This document shows, one piece after another, positions 22,170 through 35,514 of a DNA stretch of 64,000 nt (position 1 is the stretch's first letter; the number at the start of each line of letters is the position of its first letter). Made by a program: the position numbers and the translations under genes. This stretch comes from Antilocapra americana. Taxonomy: Eukaryota > Chordata > Mammalia > Artiodactyla > Antilocapridae. The stretch lies in contig ML662442.1 in the NCBI GenBank assembly GCA_007570785.1, positions 31,763,909 to 31,827,908 on the forward strand, in the 5' to 3' direction. The notes below the pieces were generated by a model that made no database searches, had not been told where the DNA came from, and saw nothing but the letters and a program-made list of their open reading frames with translations.

Positions 22170-23192
22170 GGAAAGAGAAGAAAGGAGCATAACCCTGTTT
22201 TTACCTTCGCAGTCTTGTTTCCCATCACCTTCTATTATTACTCACCCTGCACTCCAGCCACATCAGTCTAGGTGAAGTTCCTTAGACAAGCAGGTTGAAA
22301 ATAGAAATGGCAGGAAAATTTGGACAATTTTCTGTTTATTAAGGGACAGTCAGGTGATCAGGGCAGAGCCAAGGCAGGCAGCCTGCTCTCCTATAGTAAA
22401 TGAGACTCAGAGACAAATACCCTCAGTGCCCCTTGATTCATCATGTCTGATCAACATGCTCCCACAGAACAGACACTTCTTTGGTCAGATGTTTTGCCTA
22501 TGAGCTGGGCCTTAAATATTCCATCTCTAGACTTAGTCAAGGGAGTTGATTATCTCCTATCTAGACTGTTCCCCACAATGCTCAGCACTACTTGACAGAA
22601 TGTATTTTTGTCATGATTGTTGCTCTTTGCTCCTCCCACCCACCCACTCACTTATATCATCAACTACATGAGGACCAGGTTTTATTTTGTTGTTGTTCTC
22701 TACCAAATCTCCAGTTCCTCAAACAGAACCTGGCGGGTCGTAGGAACTCAATAAACACATGCCATTGTCATTCTAGTTGTCAACTCACCTGAAAGGTGAT
22801 GGGGGGCTTCTAGTTAAACATATTGGATATAAACGAATTTATAATCCTTACTGAAACTCTATGCAATCCACTTAAGGGATTTCAAAAATGAAAAAGAGAA
22901 TGGGAATGAGGACATCATCAAAGACAATTCTGACTACCCATCACACCCTTCCCTTCTCCAATTTCCTTATCCTGTCTTTCCCTTCCCCTCACAGCACCTA
23001 TTAGCTTTTAATAGATTATATAATTTACTTATGAATTATGCAAATTTGTCAGACCCATTCCTAGAAGGTAAGCACCAAGAAGGCAGGATGTTTCTTTTAT
23101 TCACAGAAGGAGTATTCTAGGCACTTGGACAGTGCCTGATACTTAGTGGGTACTCAGAAATATTTTCAGAGTGAATGAGTGAAGAATAGAAC
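22170..23192 (+). repeat. series of L2 fragments
   Basis: Three L2-like pieces: about 22170-22300, 22560-22770 (ending aactcaataaacacatg) and 22915-23192 (gaaggtaagcaccaagaaggcagg, cagtgcctgatacttagtgggtactcagaaatatttt, gaatgagtga). The last is the clearest. The stretches between them are unassigned. Confidence 0.55.
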
Positions 23193-26100
23193 AAGACAGT
23201 GGGAGCTGAGAGTAGATGGGGAAATGGTAACTAAACAGGAGGCTGAAATCCACACAAGCAAGAAAATGGGATTGGAGTTGACAGATATATGCCAGTTCAC
23301 TCAGCAAAACAAGTATGCTCAGGAACTGGCACCTGTGGGCGAGGGAATTCAAGGGAGTGGAAAATGGAAAACACAGCAGGCAGAGTTCACCTCGATGCCA
23401 GCAGAAGATGAGGCTTTGGCTCCCTAGAGGGACTGAGAAGAGGGATTGTTTAAAGACACAGCACAGCCAAGGGGAGGCATATACTTACAGAAGAGTTGTC
23501 TACTTAGCAAACACTGAGTCTCTAGCCCCTCCCTCCACTTGACTTTGAGAACACAACAGTTAGGCCTATCAAGTGACTCCCTCCTCCAGCATCTCTCCAC
23601 TGAAATAAACAGGGAGGAGGTGAGAGACTTTCTCTCTAGTTAAATCTTCTGTCCAAGAGAAAACTCGTTAACACACTTTGCAATGGCAACAACAGAAATT
23701 GGAAAGTCATGGAGCCATGCCTTCACAACTCTGTTATTTCCAGAATAAATTGTTGGGAAAGTGGTCAATCAAGTGAAGGAGAGAATAAATAATTGTTCAG
23801 AAATAGAAGGAGGCAAAACTTTATTCCCCATGCCTCCTTTCTCAGGAATCTCAGGTAGGATATGATATCTACCCTACCTGAGATAACATTTTGAGATATT
23901 AATATGTCAAAAAGAGATATTAACAAAGTAAAAGGAAACATGGGGCCCAAGAAACAAAATATCTACACAGAAAAGAGGTGTAGAGAATCCTCAGAATCAT
24001 GGAGAAATATTTGAAGACAACCATAGTTCAAGGATGGTCTCAGGAACAAAAAGAACTGCCTGCTGATTTAGATGTGACTGAACAGAATAAGATGCGTGTT
24101 TACATTGGAAAGTCTGGAACAACTAAGCAAATGGGAAAAAAAAAAGAAAGAATCATTAACTCTGGGAAAACTAAAGTTGTATATGAAAGGAAGTAAGAAC
24201 ATGGCTAGCCCTTAAGTCATATTTACATAGTTTTAATATACAAATACTGAACAGGGACTTGGCCAAAAGTTATGACAGCTCTGTGAGAAGAAAGGTGGTG
24301 TGTGAAACAATGTGAAGAAAGGGGAGATGAGTAAAAGAGCTAAGTCCTCTTTTCATTGGTAGGAAATTTTAGACTTTAACACAAACAAGGATGTAATGAG
24401 CCCAACAGCTAAGATGGTCTGAAATTGGTTACTTTCAGGAAGCAGGAATCCAGAGTGAAAAGGGAGAGGGCAGGAGGCTTTTAAAAATACAAGCCCTCTA
24501 GTGCTATTTTACTTTTCCAATCATGTATGCTTATAACTTACAGAAAACAAAAACAAAAAGGAAATCCCCCCAAAACAAACTGCACAGCCAAGAACAGGAA
24601 AGTCATAATATAACTTTATCAACTTTTATCTTTTGCATGGTAACTACATCTTGCTTAATAGGGTTTGAACCTATTAAAATAATTGATGACTAAAATTTAA
24701 ATATTTAGACCATGTATTGGAATGCATGATTTCTCTCAGTCATTTCCTGAAAACTTGTCAGTACTTCACTAATGTTATGTAGTGTAAAGCATGTATCTAG
24801 CTGAAACATTGCTGGAAAAACAAGTTATCTATGCCAATAAGCTAAATAAGCTGCAGAAACTGAACTCTTCTCAACGCAAACATAAAGAGGAAAAATCAAG
24901 TGATTTGCCAACAGAAGTGATGTTAAGTACAGGAATAAGTAGATAAAACCTCCCTTTGCTTGAGTTTGTTTCTGCACCTGGAGGCTCAATCAGATTGGTG
25001 ATTTAAAAAAAATGTAAAACGTGAGAGTTGTGAGTTACGTTTTATTGGGGGCAACATGAGGACTGCAGTCAGGGAGACGGCCCCCGAGAGCTCTGAGAAA
25101 CTGCTCCCAAGAGGCAGGGGGGATGATCAGTATATATGTGATTTTGATGAAGTGGGATACTTGCCATCAAGCACATATTTTTTCCAGAAGATTTCTGCTA
25201 ATCTCATGAAGCTTAGCTAGTCACGAGGAACAGTCATCACCACGAAGGATTTTAGTGCTTTTCTAGATATGGGAAGATGTTAAGCTCATAAAATCAGCTC
25301 CTGAAAATATCTAACTATCTGAAGACCTGTCTTGCCAATTATTTCTGAGTATGGAGTGCCTCTTTTCTGCTCTCCACCCTGAACCCCGTTCAGGGGGTGT
25401 TGAAAACCGGCAGCTGCAGTAGCACATGATTTAATCCTTGTAGAGGCAGATAAGTAGATAAGCCAATGGCAGGTGCCAATTTGTAGTTCACAAGATCATC
25501 TCAAGCTTCTTTTTTAAGCACTGAACTCAGATCTTCATATACATCCTTTGCCCCTTTTATTTCCTGAATTACTCTAAGACACAGATGACCATATGTCCTA
25601 ATTTTCCTAGGACAGTCTCAGAATCTTGTTTGCTTCTCTTTTAACTCTCAGAAGTGCCCAGTTGATCTTGATTTATATTTCTAACGAACAACATGCATTT
25701 ACTTTTTATTAAGTAACAAAAATACAAGCATTTCATAACTTGTTTGCTCTCAAATTGGAAAAATTTCCAATTCTTTTGTGGTGGTTTGTGAACTGTCAAA
25801 TTTTTTTTAAAAGCAGCTTAAGTTGTAACTTGCTTCTTCTTAAATTTTCTTAAAAAATTAAACAGTGTGTATGTTAAAACTATTCTCTAGTAACCTTGGA
25901 AAAGTTGGTACTTCTTAAAAGCTATAAAAATCTTTGTGGAAGAAATAAATTCAATATTCTAGGTGACATAATAGATTCTAATTATTAGAACAGTTTGAGG
26001 ATGTCTTCCAGTGGACTTTATTAACAGTTATAACAAGGCTCTCAAAAGACTTCTCTCAGCAAATAGGTCTCATCCATCATGATAGCTGTTAAGAACCTAA

Positions 26101-27436
26101 CCAGTTACCAACCAGGAAACATGCCTCTTCCACTACACCCAGACAAGCTCTGTAGGCTCAAGATGCCCAAATTTTCTTCAGGGTGAGGACTCAAAGTCCT
26201 CCCAATCCTCTGAACAAAGTTCCCATGTTATCCAGTAAACCTGAAATACTCCTTTCACAGTAAGCAGTGCTGAAACAGATTCCATAATTAGTTACTCAGT
26301 TTCAAGAGAGATTTAACATTGCTTGTTTTTCTGGAAGATACAAAGAGTTCCTTAGTTTTATTCAAATATGCAGTATCACTGATATAAAGCATGTCTCATT
26401 ATGAAGAGCTGTGACTTAACTTAGCATTTTTTTTCTTGCTTCACCACTTAAGTCACAGACTGTGGAGATTTCTTTTCAATTAAAATAAATAAAAGATCCA
26501 CTAGAAGGAAAACAAACCCTGTAATTAATTTTGTTTTAAAGATATACAATTACTGTATTTTTAAAAGTTGCTTTATAAGTGAGCTAATGTATTACACTGG
26601 ATCATGCTATGGGGACAAATTCAGTGCCTGCCCTAAACTAGTGAAAACAAAAGGAAAGCACTTTTCATCTCTATGAGAAAGTATGCCTGAGTTTTTGGGT
26701 CTGAGATCAGGTTTGCTTGGTAGCCTCAAAGAGCAATTGACCCTCTTTTTCAAAATTCGCTTTTGATCATTTCAGACAATTCATCCTTTCTGAATGAGAA
26801 AGAGTAGAAGAGAGGAATGTCGAAGGAGGTTAAGTAAACGGAGAATCTGTCACATAAAGCAAGTTTAAAACCCCGTAACAGCATCCATGCAGGACAAACG
26901 GAAGCATTATTCTTTTGAAAACATTATTCTTTCAAACAGTGTGTAATGACATCCTCCCCAGAGATTTCTTCCATGAAAGAAAAAAAAATACTTCCTCAGA
27001 AGTCATTTTCTAGATTTCCAGTATGAGTGAAGCACAGTGAAAAGTCAGACTTCTGTTTTTATTCTTTTTTAGTGTAAGAAGATTCAAAATTAAAACTGAG
27101 AAAGGGGGCTCATAAGTTTCTCCACGTTCTTGCTTTCTGTTACTTATTAGTATTTCCATGAACCAAAAGGACATGTACAAGGGAAAGATGGTCATTATTA
27201 CCTTAGATTTGTATCTGAGAATGTATTCTTATTATAAACTTGAGCCAAACATATTCTGTTTTCAAGGGAGAAATATAGAAGACTCAAATATGCTAAACGT
27301 AAGACAATCCACTCAAGTTCCTTTTAAGTATATCATTTTCTTATGCTGAAATATCAATCTGTGGAATACATTTCCAGTATTCTGACCTGTTATTATCGCC
27401 TGAGGACCTAATTAAAATATGAAAATTTTATGTTTT
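23193..27436. other. intergenic sequence downstream of DSE
   Basis: Contains the LTR-like element at 25013-25492; otherwise AT-rich with no supported gene. Part of 25500-27436 could be a long DSE 3' UTR or terminator region, but I see no feature that proves it. Confidence 0.4.
25013..25492 (-). mobile_element. solo LTR-like element of a ruminant endogenous retrovirus
   Basis: The 480-bp element reads from TGTGAACTAC to GTTTTACA on the minus strand, so it has TG...CA ends. An AATAAA signal lies near its minus-strand 3' part and a GC-rich stretch precedes the end. The overall form is that of a ruminant LTR in reverse orientation. No internal retroviral genes follow on either side, so it is a solo LTR. 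No clear target duplication is seen. Confidence 0.65.
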
Positions 27437-27450
27437 AAAAGTTTGGTACT

Positions 27451-27702
27451 GGGCTTCCCCGGTCCACTGGTTAAGAACAAACCTTGCAACGCAGGGCACA
27501 CTGTTTCAATGCCAGGTCTGGGAAGACCCCACATGCTTCAGGGTAACCAAGCCTGTCCACCACAGCTACAGAAGCCTGAGTGCCCTAGAGCCTGTGCTCT
27601 GCAACAAGAGAAGCCACCACAATGAGAAGCCTGCACAGTGCCACCAGAGAGAAGCCCTTGCTCTTATTTAATTAATTAAATACAAATTTAAAAATCGTTT
27701 TT
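27451..27702 (+). repeat. CHR-type SINE with target duplication
   Basis: The head gggcttccccggtccactgg, with units ctagagcctgtgctctgc and aagccaccacaatgagaag, is 3'-truncated with an AT-rich tail. Duplicates aaagtttggta and aaagtttgata flank it. Confidence 0.88.
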
Positions 27703-27715
27703 TAAAGTTTGATAT

Positions 27716-28831
27716 TACCTAAGTATCAGAATTTGGCTTTTAACTGTTTAAAATATGTTTAAACAACAAAAAAAAGGAAAATAAGCAACTTATTTTGGTT
27801 ATTCCGACTTATGCTTAATGAACGCAAGTTCAAATAAAGAGTGTTCTTCAAAGATTTCAAAACTGTTGAATACACGTTGAAATGGAAATGGAAATGGAAT
27901 GGAAAAAAGAAAGACACTGCAGAAAAATCACAATTATGATGTTTATTTAGCAAAATAAACTTAAAGAAAGTTTTCTATTTAAAAAACATGAGAATTATAT
28001 TCAAATTTTAGTTTCCCCATCTTCTTTGGTATTGAAATCAACAGTCAAATATAAAATGTCTTATTTTGAAGTTAGTCATTGGGTCTGTAACAGTTTTCCA
28101 TAGAAGGAAAATAGGAAATTAAGTTACCTGTAATTGTTTTATTTATTGAACAACCAATGGATGTGTAAAAGCAGTCAATTACGTGTATGCAGAAACTAAC
28201 ATCATCAAGGAAATGTTCATTCACTAATATATGTTTTCTGCTGGAGATATATCTCAAGTTTTTAACAACCTTCTGCCACCATTTTACCATGTTGTCTGAA
28301 CAGTAACCCAATATGCAGATACTGTTATTCACATGAATTTTTCTCCAAGGAAGTTGATACTGTCATAACCAGGACTTACCAATATTTATTTTCAACATGA
28401 TTACAACATTAAAAAACTTTCTGTATTTTTCAGAATTGTGTGCCTCAGTCTTTCCATACAATAGTATCTGGAGAGTGCTAATAGCATTAAATTAATATTA
28501 ATAAAATCCAATTTATCTAAGTCTCTTAAGAAGAAACAGTACTTAAAACCTGACTTTTGGTTCTTTTAAGAGTAGTATTATATGGATTCCTAAATCAGCC
28601 AAGCCAAACATTTCCAGAAACACCGTGTGACAACCAAGCTACCCTTATTCCTAATTCTTTGCTTCTATGCATACTGAGTTCTCCATGTCCCTGATTTCTT
28701 GTGTGGAAGTACTTCCCCCTTAATTTGTTAAAAGAATCTGAAAAAAAAATCCAGTAATAAACTAGGGCAATGAATTTTTCTTTTTTTGAATAGACTTGTG
28801 ACCACAAAACAAGCCACTTATAGTTTCGATA
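27716..28831 (-). other. probable DSE 3' UTR (end not determined)
   Basis: AT-rich sequence without a supported reading frame follows the DSE stop codon on the minus strand. Minus-strand AATAAA hexamers occur at about 28390-28385 and 28147-28138, and another near 27950. I cannot choose the used cleavage site from sequence alone, and the UTR may extend further left through the CHR SINE at 27451. No repeat is evident in this stretch. Confidence 0.5.
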
Positions 28832-30596
28832 CTAACACTGTGATTGGGAACAGGAAGAATACAACCATAATAAAATACAGCTATCTATTAGAAGGACTGC
28901 ATAGAGACATCTTTGGCCATGAAGACTCTGGGCCCTCTGGAAATAAGTCAGTTGCATTGCCAACATGACAAAGAAAATAGCAATGTTGAGAATCAGAAAC
29001 AGTCTGGTGTATGAGGCGGACAGCGCCGGGGCTCTGCTGTGAGTCACTGTCACCATCCGAGCCTGGCCAAACCGACCGTTCATCACATCACCGTTTTCGT
29101 GTTTCTCGTATGTTATGTCTGCAAAATCTAAAAGGTCTTTCATTTCTTCATCTTCATCTACGGGCAGTTCTTTCTGTGCTAAGATCTGAGCTTTCTGTCG
29201 AACCTTTCTTTCATTGACTTCGATCTGTGCAAAAATATCAGGGACGGCATCCACAAATTTATAGCGCTTGCCTCCCCTTCGGTTCTTCTTGGACTTGCTC
29301 TGCTGCTGCTGCTGCTGCTGCTGCGATATAGCAAAAATCCTGTCAATGGCCTCCTCGGTCTGTCTCTTATCTGAAAATCTTAGCAGGCGCTCGGCAGTCT
29401 TCCTAAAGCTGGCTGTGTTCCGGACGCGGGACAGGATCTGCTTCTCCAGCAGCTGGAACACGGGCTTAAAATGCTGCAGGTTCTGTTCCACCAGAGCAGC
29501 GTAGTCCTTCACCTCCGGGACAACGCTGCTCCTGATGGCTGAACTCCGGTCAAACAGAATTTTCTGCCGGTCAGCAATGACCTGCGCAAAGGCAGACTGC
29601 CCCGTGGTCTCTCCTGTCCACAGGTACGTAGCGTAGGCATGCTCGCTGGTGGCCACGAACACATCCAGTTGCTGAGAGTCTCCGTGGATGCTGAAGCTCT
29701 GAACATCGACGGATGGCCCTATGAAGAGGTAAGCTGCCCTGGTGACGGGACTTCGGAGGTGCGTGGTGACATTCACGTAGTTCGTCCCGTTGTAGGGATA
29801 GCCGCGAGGGTATGTCACTGAGGCAAAGGTTCCTTTCTCACTGTAGCCAGTATCATCCATCCAGTACATTTTATAGAGGCCATCTCGCTGCCTGATGAGA
29901 GCCCCGTGGACCCCGTCTACCACCGTCTCCTCGAAAGGAAAATCCACATTGTGGAAGAAGCTTGCTGCCCTCTCCAAGGGGCTGTCCTCTCCTAGGTGTA
30001 TCTGATCCACAAGGAGGAGAAGCTGCGGATGCAGGAGGATCAGATTTCTCTGAACGTTCCTCAGGTGAAGCTGGGGGTTATAAGCGCCTACACCCTCTCC
30101 TCGGATGAAAACCATCCCATTTTTCTCCACTGCGGCAACCACTCTCCCCTGACAGCTAGCTGCCGGGTCGTGCTTATATTTAGACCATTTTGATGAACAA
30201 TCTTCTGTGACCTGGCCCTCCCAGGGAGAAAAGCAGCTCTTGGAGGCAGCTGGGGAAAACATCAAAACGTTGTTGAAGAAGGTGTACTTCGGCCCATAGA
30301 GAGCCTCGGTAATGAAAGGCACACCATTGGGAGCAAAGGTAAACGAGTTTTGATCAGGATGTTCATGCCCTGCATTAAAATTCCTCCAGCCTTTGATCCA
30401 GTCTTTGTATTTGTTTCTGTGGACAATGTCATATATTGCACGTCCCCCAAGTTTTCCTGACTTGAAGGAAAGGAAAGATCTATTGATTTCTGCGGGGAGT
30501 GCACTTCCATAAGTCACAACGCCCCAGTCTTCAAAATAATGCAACGTCGGGGTGCCGAAATCGGGAGGGGGGACAGATTTCAAGCTGGCATCGTAC
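28832..30596 (-). CDS. DSE: DSE last coding exon (dermatan-sulfate epimerase, residues 374-960)
   Basis: Dermatan-sulfate epimerase converts D-glucuronic acid to L-iduronic acid in chondroitin chains, making dermatan sulfate in the ER/Golgi lumen. This exon opens after a CAG acceptor (30599-30597) with the last base of a split Trp codon, then YDASLKSV. Numbered with a 139-residue N-terminal part assumed as in human, it carries the recalled catalytic residues His450 (in NAGHEHPDQ) and Tyr473 (in TEALYGPKY), and His452, Glu470 and Asn481, recalled as manganese ligands. NGT and NVT glycosylation sequons follow near 642-650. A run of eight glutamines (798-805) is followed by a Lys/Arg-rich stretch. 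Two hydrophobic segments near 904-924 and 936-955 anchor the C-terminus, which ends CSQSQC before the stop at 28834-28832. The frame is open throughout. Confidence 0.97.
29300..29323 (-). repeat. pure (CAG)8 polyglutamine tract within DSE
   Basis: Eight uninterrupted CTG triplets on plus are eight CAG codons on the gene strand, encoding Gln798-Gln805 before a SKSKKNRR basic stretch. A pure triplet run can vary in length between individuals. Confidence 0.95.
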
Positions 30597-30825
30597 CTGA
30601 AAAGAATTAATTTTTAAAAATTACATGATGTTCTGATAGAAGTGAAAGGACATTATCAGAACAGTGATGCCACATGGCTAGAGGAAACAACACACAAACG
30701 CTACCCAGAGCACGGGCAGTGTAGATTGCATTACGGGCTTTCCTGAAAACACCCAGGCACCATCAGCACGAGTAGAGCAATGTCCTTGATGAGTGGGAGA
30801 TGAGTGTACCTTTACATCTGTGAAG

Positions 30826-31085
30826 GGGGTGAGCCTGGGTTCCAACAATCCCCCAGAGAAGGGATAGGCTACCCACTCCAGTATTCTTGGGCTTCCATGG
30901 TGGCTCAGTTGCTAAAGAATCTGCCTGCAATGTGGGAGACCTGGGTTTGATCCCTGGGTTGGGAAGACCTGCTGGAGGAGGGCGTGGCAACCCACTGCAG
31001 TACTGTTGCCTGGAGAACCCCCACTGACAGCGGAGCCATGGAGTCAGTGTTGGACACGACCGAGTGACTAAGCACAGCACAGCAC
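30826..31085 (+). repeat. dimeric Bov-tA SINE in a DSE intron
   Basis: A 5'-truncated first copy ends cactccagtattcttgg and is joined to a full second copy starting gcttccatggtggctcagt, ending in cagcacagcac repeats. Confidence 0.9.
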
Positions 31086-31816
31086 AATCACTCAGCGATA
31101 AACAAGTAGTGTTCGGCAAACAACTGAAATTCAAATTTGGTACCTTCCTCCCCTCTAAAAAAATAAATTTAAATACAGTCGAATTTCACATATTAGTTTA
31201 CTGCCAATGCAATATCTAAGAATATAAATGCATGAAATTCAGGAAAAATCTAACACTGTGGGGGATTTATGGATTTATGTTTGTTCCTCCCATTGTTCAG
31301 CCCAGACAAAAATCCAAAGGTTTTGTTTTGTTTTAATCTGCATGCTTTTTTAATAATAAATTTCTTATCTTAATCTATGATACAGGTTATTTATCAAAGT
31401 AAGACAATAATTAACATTACTTAATTAACCTGGGATTAAGAACACAGGTCTTGATGTAGAAAGGCTGTAAAAATAATAATGAAGATGACTGTTGGCTTTT
31501 GGTGACTTCAGACAACAGCCTTGACAGGTTCATATGATCTGCTGCTTGAGGGAGGAAAGGCTGACCTGTACTAGCTCTTAGATAGGTCTCCAGAGTGAGC
31601 TGGTCAGCTGTGGTAGAGTTCATCGTATTGATACTTGATTTGGGCTGTTTGTCTATTGTTCTGGAGTTTGTTTCAGGGCATCAAAAATCTCTACTTTGAG
31701 TAGAGGGTTGACTTAATTATCGCAATTTAACAAACCCAGATATAAGCAAACTGGTCATCCTTCTCTCAGGTTTTGGTCATTTTTTCAGGTACTTACCATT
31801 TATTTCTCTCTCTCAT

Positions 31817-31890
31817 TTTTTTTTTTTTTTTGGCCACATGGCATGCAGGGTCTTAGTTCCCCAACCACTGGACCACCAGGGAAATCCCTC
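31817..31890 (-). repeat. CHR-like SINE fragment with poly-T start
   Basis: A run of 16 T is followed by ggccacatggcatgcaggg and cactggaccaccagggaaatccc, the inverted head of a tRNA-derived SINE with most of the body deleted. Confidence 0.75.
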
Positions 31891-32861
31891 AGTCATTTTT
31901 CATATTCCCATCAAGGCACATTCTGAACCAAGTTAGACTTACTGTTAATCTGACTCCTAGAAGCAACTTTATAGAATTCTCTTGGTTGCTTATTTATGGG
32001 TAAGTGAAGACACTATTAAGTAATTACTTCATACCCCTAAATGGAACCATGAATGGCTACATATTAATATATGTACTTAATCTGTGAAGATTGTTTTTTA
32101 AAATGATGGTTAAACTATGACAATTATCACTTTACTGACATTTTTCTTCCTCTTGTTTAATTTTTTTTTTTTTAATGTAAAGAAGCAATCAAACCATGCA
32201 AGCTTACTTTGGAGTTGAATGCAAATTTCAATAGCTTGAAAAGACATCAGGGATTAATGATTAACCAATTCTCTGTAACTTTTATTTTAACTTTAATTTA
32301 TTGGATGCCAACAATGTATTTGGCAGTACTTTAAAAAAGGAGACCCTGGCTGCTCTTTCTAGGCTTAAAAGATTAAGGCAAAAAAGATTACATGGTTCTT
32401 TTATTATCAAAGTAAAACTGTCAAATACTGTCAAACACTTTTAAATAGTTTTGAAAATTTAGTAAGCTTTGCTATTAGAAGATTATAATGCTCCATTTAC
32501 CAAAACAAAACATTTTACCACCTTTTTTTTTTTTCGGTGTGATTATCAGAAAAACTAGGTCTAAATTTTGTGGTTTTTCTCTTTAGATGATTTCAAAAAT
32601 GATATAAATCAAAACATGCATATCTATGAAACAGTGTGAGCCAAGGATATCTCTAACACAAAAAAAGCAAAAACAGCAATTAGACCTTAAACATAAGGAA
32701 ATGTTTCTAACAGAGTCTCAAAATTGCAATATAAACTGAATAGAAGCTGCAAGTGCGTAGGTGGCATGGAGAGATGAGTTTTTCCTTTTTAATGCAAAAA
32801 CATTTAACACACAGCGCCCCTGGGTACAATTTCTCTTTCAAGCCAGCACAATGTAGCATAC

Positions 32862-33069
32862 CAGAGAAATTCCGTGTGCAGGGTACACCAGCGTTGCCCC
32901 TTGGACGGCGTGCCTGGACCTTCCACCACACGGTTCCTTCTGATCTGGTCAGCCAACCAGTTGCCACTGCCATTACGCATGACAAATTTATCCAGGAACA
33001 CTAATTGGCTTTCTGGACCATAAAACCAGTTGTAATTTGAGTCTGCAATAGCCACAGTTCTTTGAAACC
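32862..33069 (-). CDS. DSE: DSE internal coding exon (residues 304-373)
   Basis: This 208-bp exon completes a split Gly codon (G|GG) and then reads [14 protein letters not shown] through to CTLHTEFL, ending with TG of a split Trp codon. The acceptor CAG is at 33072-33070 and the donor GT at 32861-32860. Asn336 lies in an NGS sequon, matching a recalled human glycosylation site; that agreement supports the numbering. The phases match both neighbouring exons exactly (208 = 2 + 68 codons + 2). It forms part of the enzyme's luminal catalytic region. Confidence 0.96.
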
Positions 33070-33519
33070 CTGAGGAAAGACGTTTGACAGAATTAAGATA
33101 AGTTTAAAACTACATATTTCCATAAAGCCCCAAACAATGATTCTGAATCCTGGTTGCAAATTGGAATCAATTGTCTTCTAGGATAAAAATAAGAAACAGA
33201 ACCATGACCCCTTTGCTCTACCCCAATTAATCAGAATCCTTCCAAAGGTCTTCCACAAACCTGGTGTGTAAGTTTCTTACGTGGCAACTTGTCATTGGTA
33301 ATGGAAGCAACTGTGAATGCTTACATGTGTTACTCAGCTTCTTCATTTTCCAGTGTCCATGTCATATGCAATTATACTTGCATGGATATATGGGCTATCT
33401 ATCCTCTTGTGCACTGTGAGTCCCTGAACCTGAACGAGCACTAGCTTTTCCACCAACACATCCCACATCCCAGGCCAAGATAATAACATAAAGTGTTTCA
33501 ATGTGGCATTTCATACAGA

Positions 33520-33872
33520 AGTAGAGAAGACTCTTGAGTCTCTTGGATTACAAGGAGATCAAACCAGTCGATAACCCTAAAGGAAATCAATCCTGAATAT
33601 TCACTGGAAGGACTGCTGTTGAAGTTGAAGCTCCAATACTTTGGTTACCCATTGCCAAGAGCTGACTCATTGGAAAAGACCCCGATCCTGGGAAAGAATG
33701 AGGGCAAAAGGAGAAGACGGTGGCAGAGGATGACATGGTTGGCTGGCATCACCAACTCAATGGACATGAATCTGAGCAAACTCCAGGAGATAATGAAGGA
33801 CAGGGAATCCTGGCTTGCTGCAATGCATGGAGTCACAAAGAGTCAGACATGACTTAGCAACTGAACAATAGC
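33520..33872 (+). mobile_element. BovB LINE 3' fragment in a DSE intron
   Basis: Forward translation gives the BovB C-terminus ([41 protein letters not shown]). The element is 5'-truncated and ends gacatgacttagcaactgaac. Confidence 0.92.
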
Positions 33873-34279
33873 AGTAGAAATTAGAAGGTTTAGGTAAGAA
33901 ACTGAGTTTCTGTAGGAAGAAAACAAAACCACTCCCAGAGAAGATCCTGCCCACATGTACTGTCAGAAGTTGAAGAAAAGAGAAAAACAATGTAAAGATC
34001 ATACTGGAATAGTCAGAAAAACAGAAGCAATTAAGACCAGATATACTCCAGGCATCCTTGAAAAAGAATAGTAGGAGAAAACTCTGGTTCAGACAGTAAT
34101 AATTACTACTAGAATAGGCAGTGTAGAGGAAAAAAAACGTTGAGAACAGATTGACTTAACAAAATCCCTTCTAAAGATGCCTGCGTGACCATATTTACAT
34201 AACTTACAGCTAATGTTTTTGCTCCTGCCAGTTTAGTAAATGCTTGTCCAAGTAAATCTTATTATAAATTGTGACTTTC

Positions 34280-34405
34280 TGGATCTTCTGCTAATCTGTG
34301 AGTATCCTAAAAGCAGATGGTATGTCTTATTACTCTTCAAATCCCTTGCTTATAATGGTTCCTGGCACACCAATGTTCAATAAAGGTTGTTTTACTAATT
34401 GAAAC
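34280..34405 (+). repeat. L2 3' fragment
   Basis: ctgtgagtatcctaaaagcagatggtatg followed by cctggcacaccaatgttcaataaagg follows the L2 3' end consensus. Confidence 0.5.
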
Positions 34406-35514
34406 AAACACATGAATTCTCCACTTAAAGGTGATTATATTGTCTTTTCCATCTCAGGAAGCAGCCGCATACACAGTTCACAGCAAACTGAAGCTCCATT
34501 GTGGTGGATTATAAGACCTCAGATCAACTTACAAAGCTTTGAGGCTTCTCAAAGGCCCTTGCTTTAGATGGCCTGTGTTTACCAAGATAAACAAAGTTAC
34601 AAGAGGCCTCTCCTAAATGTTCGAGATATAAGCAATAAAACAAAAGGGTTCTGAATGTGAGTCTAAACAAAATCATAACATGGTTCTTCTGCGCTGCAGT
34701 ATTTTTTTTGATAACTAATGCAATAATGGAGGTTCTATCCAATCCATGTGTATATAACTAGAGCAAAAAGATTTAAAGCCTGGATTGTCTGATGTAGGTC
34801 TAGAATCAATCAACTAAAAACTGCATTTCACTGGGGAAAAACCCATCCTGATGAAAATTTACTCCTGTTTAGAAATAAGCAGAGTTATAGTCTGTCCTAG
34901 AAATGAATTTAGTGAGAATAAAAGGCTTCTCTCTTAAAAGCCAGTTCTCTTAAACTGCTTACTTAAAAGCTTACTACATAACAACAAGAAATTAGAAGTT
35001 TCAGAGAAATTCATTTTTTTGGTTAGCTTTCTATATTTTATACCATTTATTTCAATAGGGACTACTGCCCACCAGGCTCCTCTCTTTTGAATCATGTCTG
35101 TACAGTTTAGAAGAAAAAAATTTAAAACTAAAAAAAAAAAATAGGATTAATTAGGGTTTACACATAAAGGAAAATAACATGTAATCATAAATATTTATAT
35201 TTTTAGAGTCGTGAAAAAAGAGTTCGTATATGTACGCAAGTTTATGTACACACAAAAATAATAGTACCATGGGACTACAAATTATATTTGATCTATTATA
35301 CTATACATTTTATAATATTTAAATCACAAATCCTCACATTAACGCCCAGAATATTCTTGGCTATATACAACTCTTAAATTCTTTGATTAAAAAAAAAAAA
35401 CCCTTTAACCTCAATATGGCTCAAATCCTACATTTCTTAATCCAGCCCATCTTCATACTCAGAAAAAATTAGAATAGTTTCATGTTTTTTTTCACTTCTA
35501 AGTCTTCACTGTAC

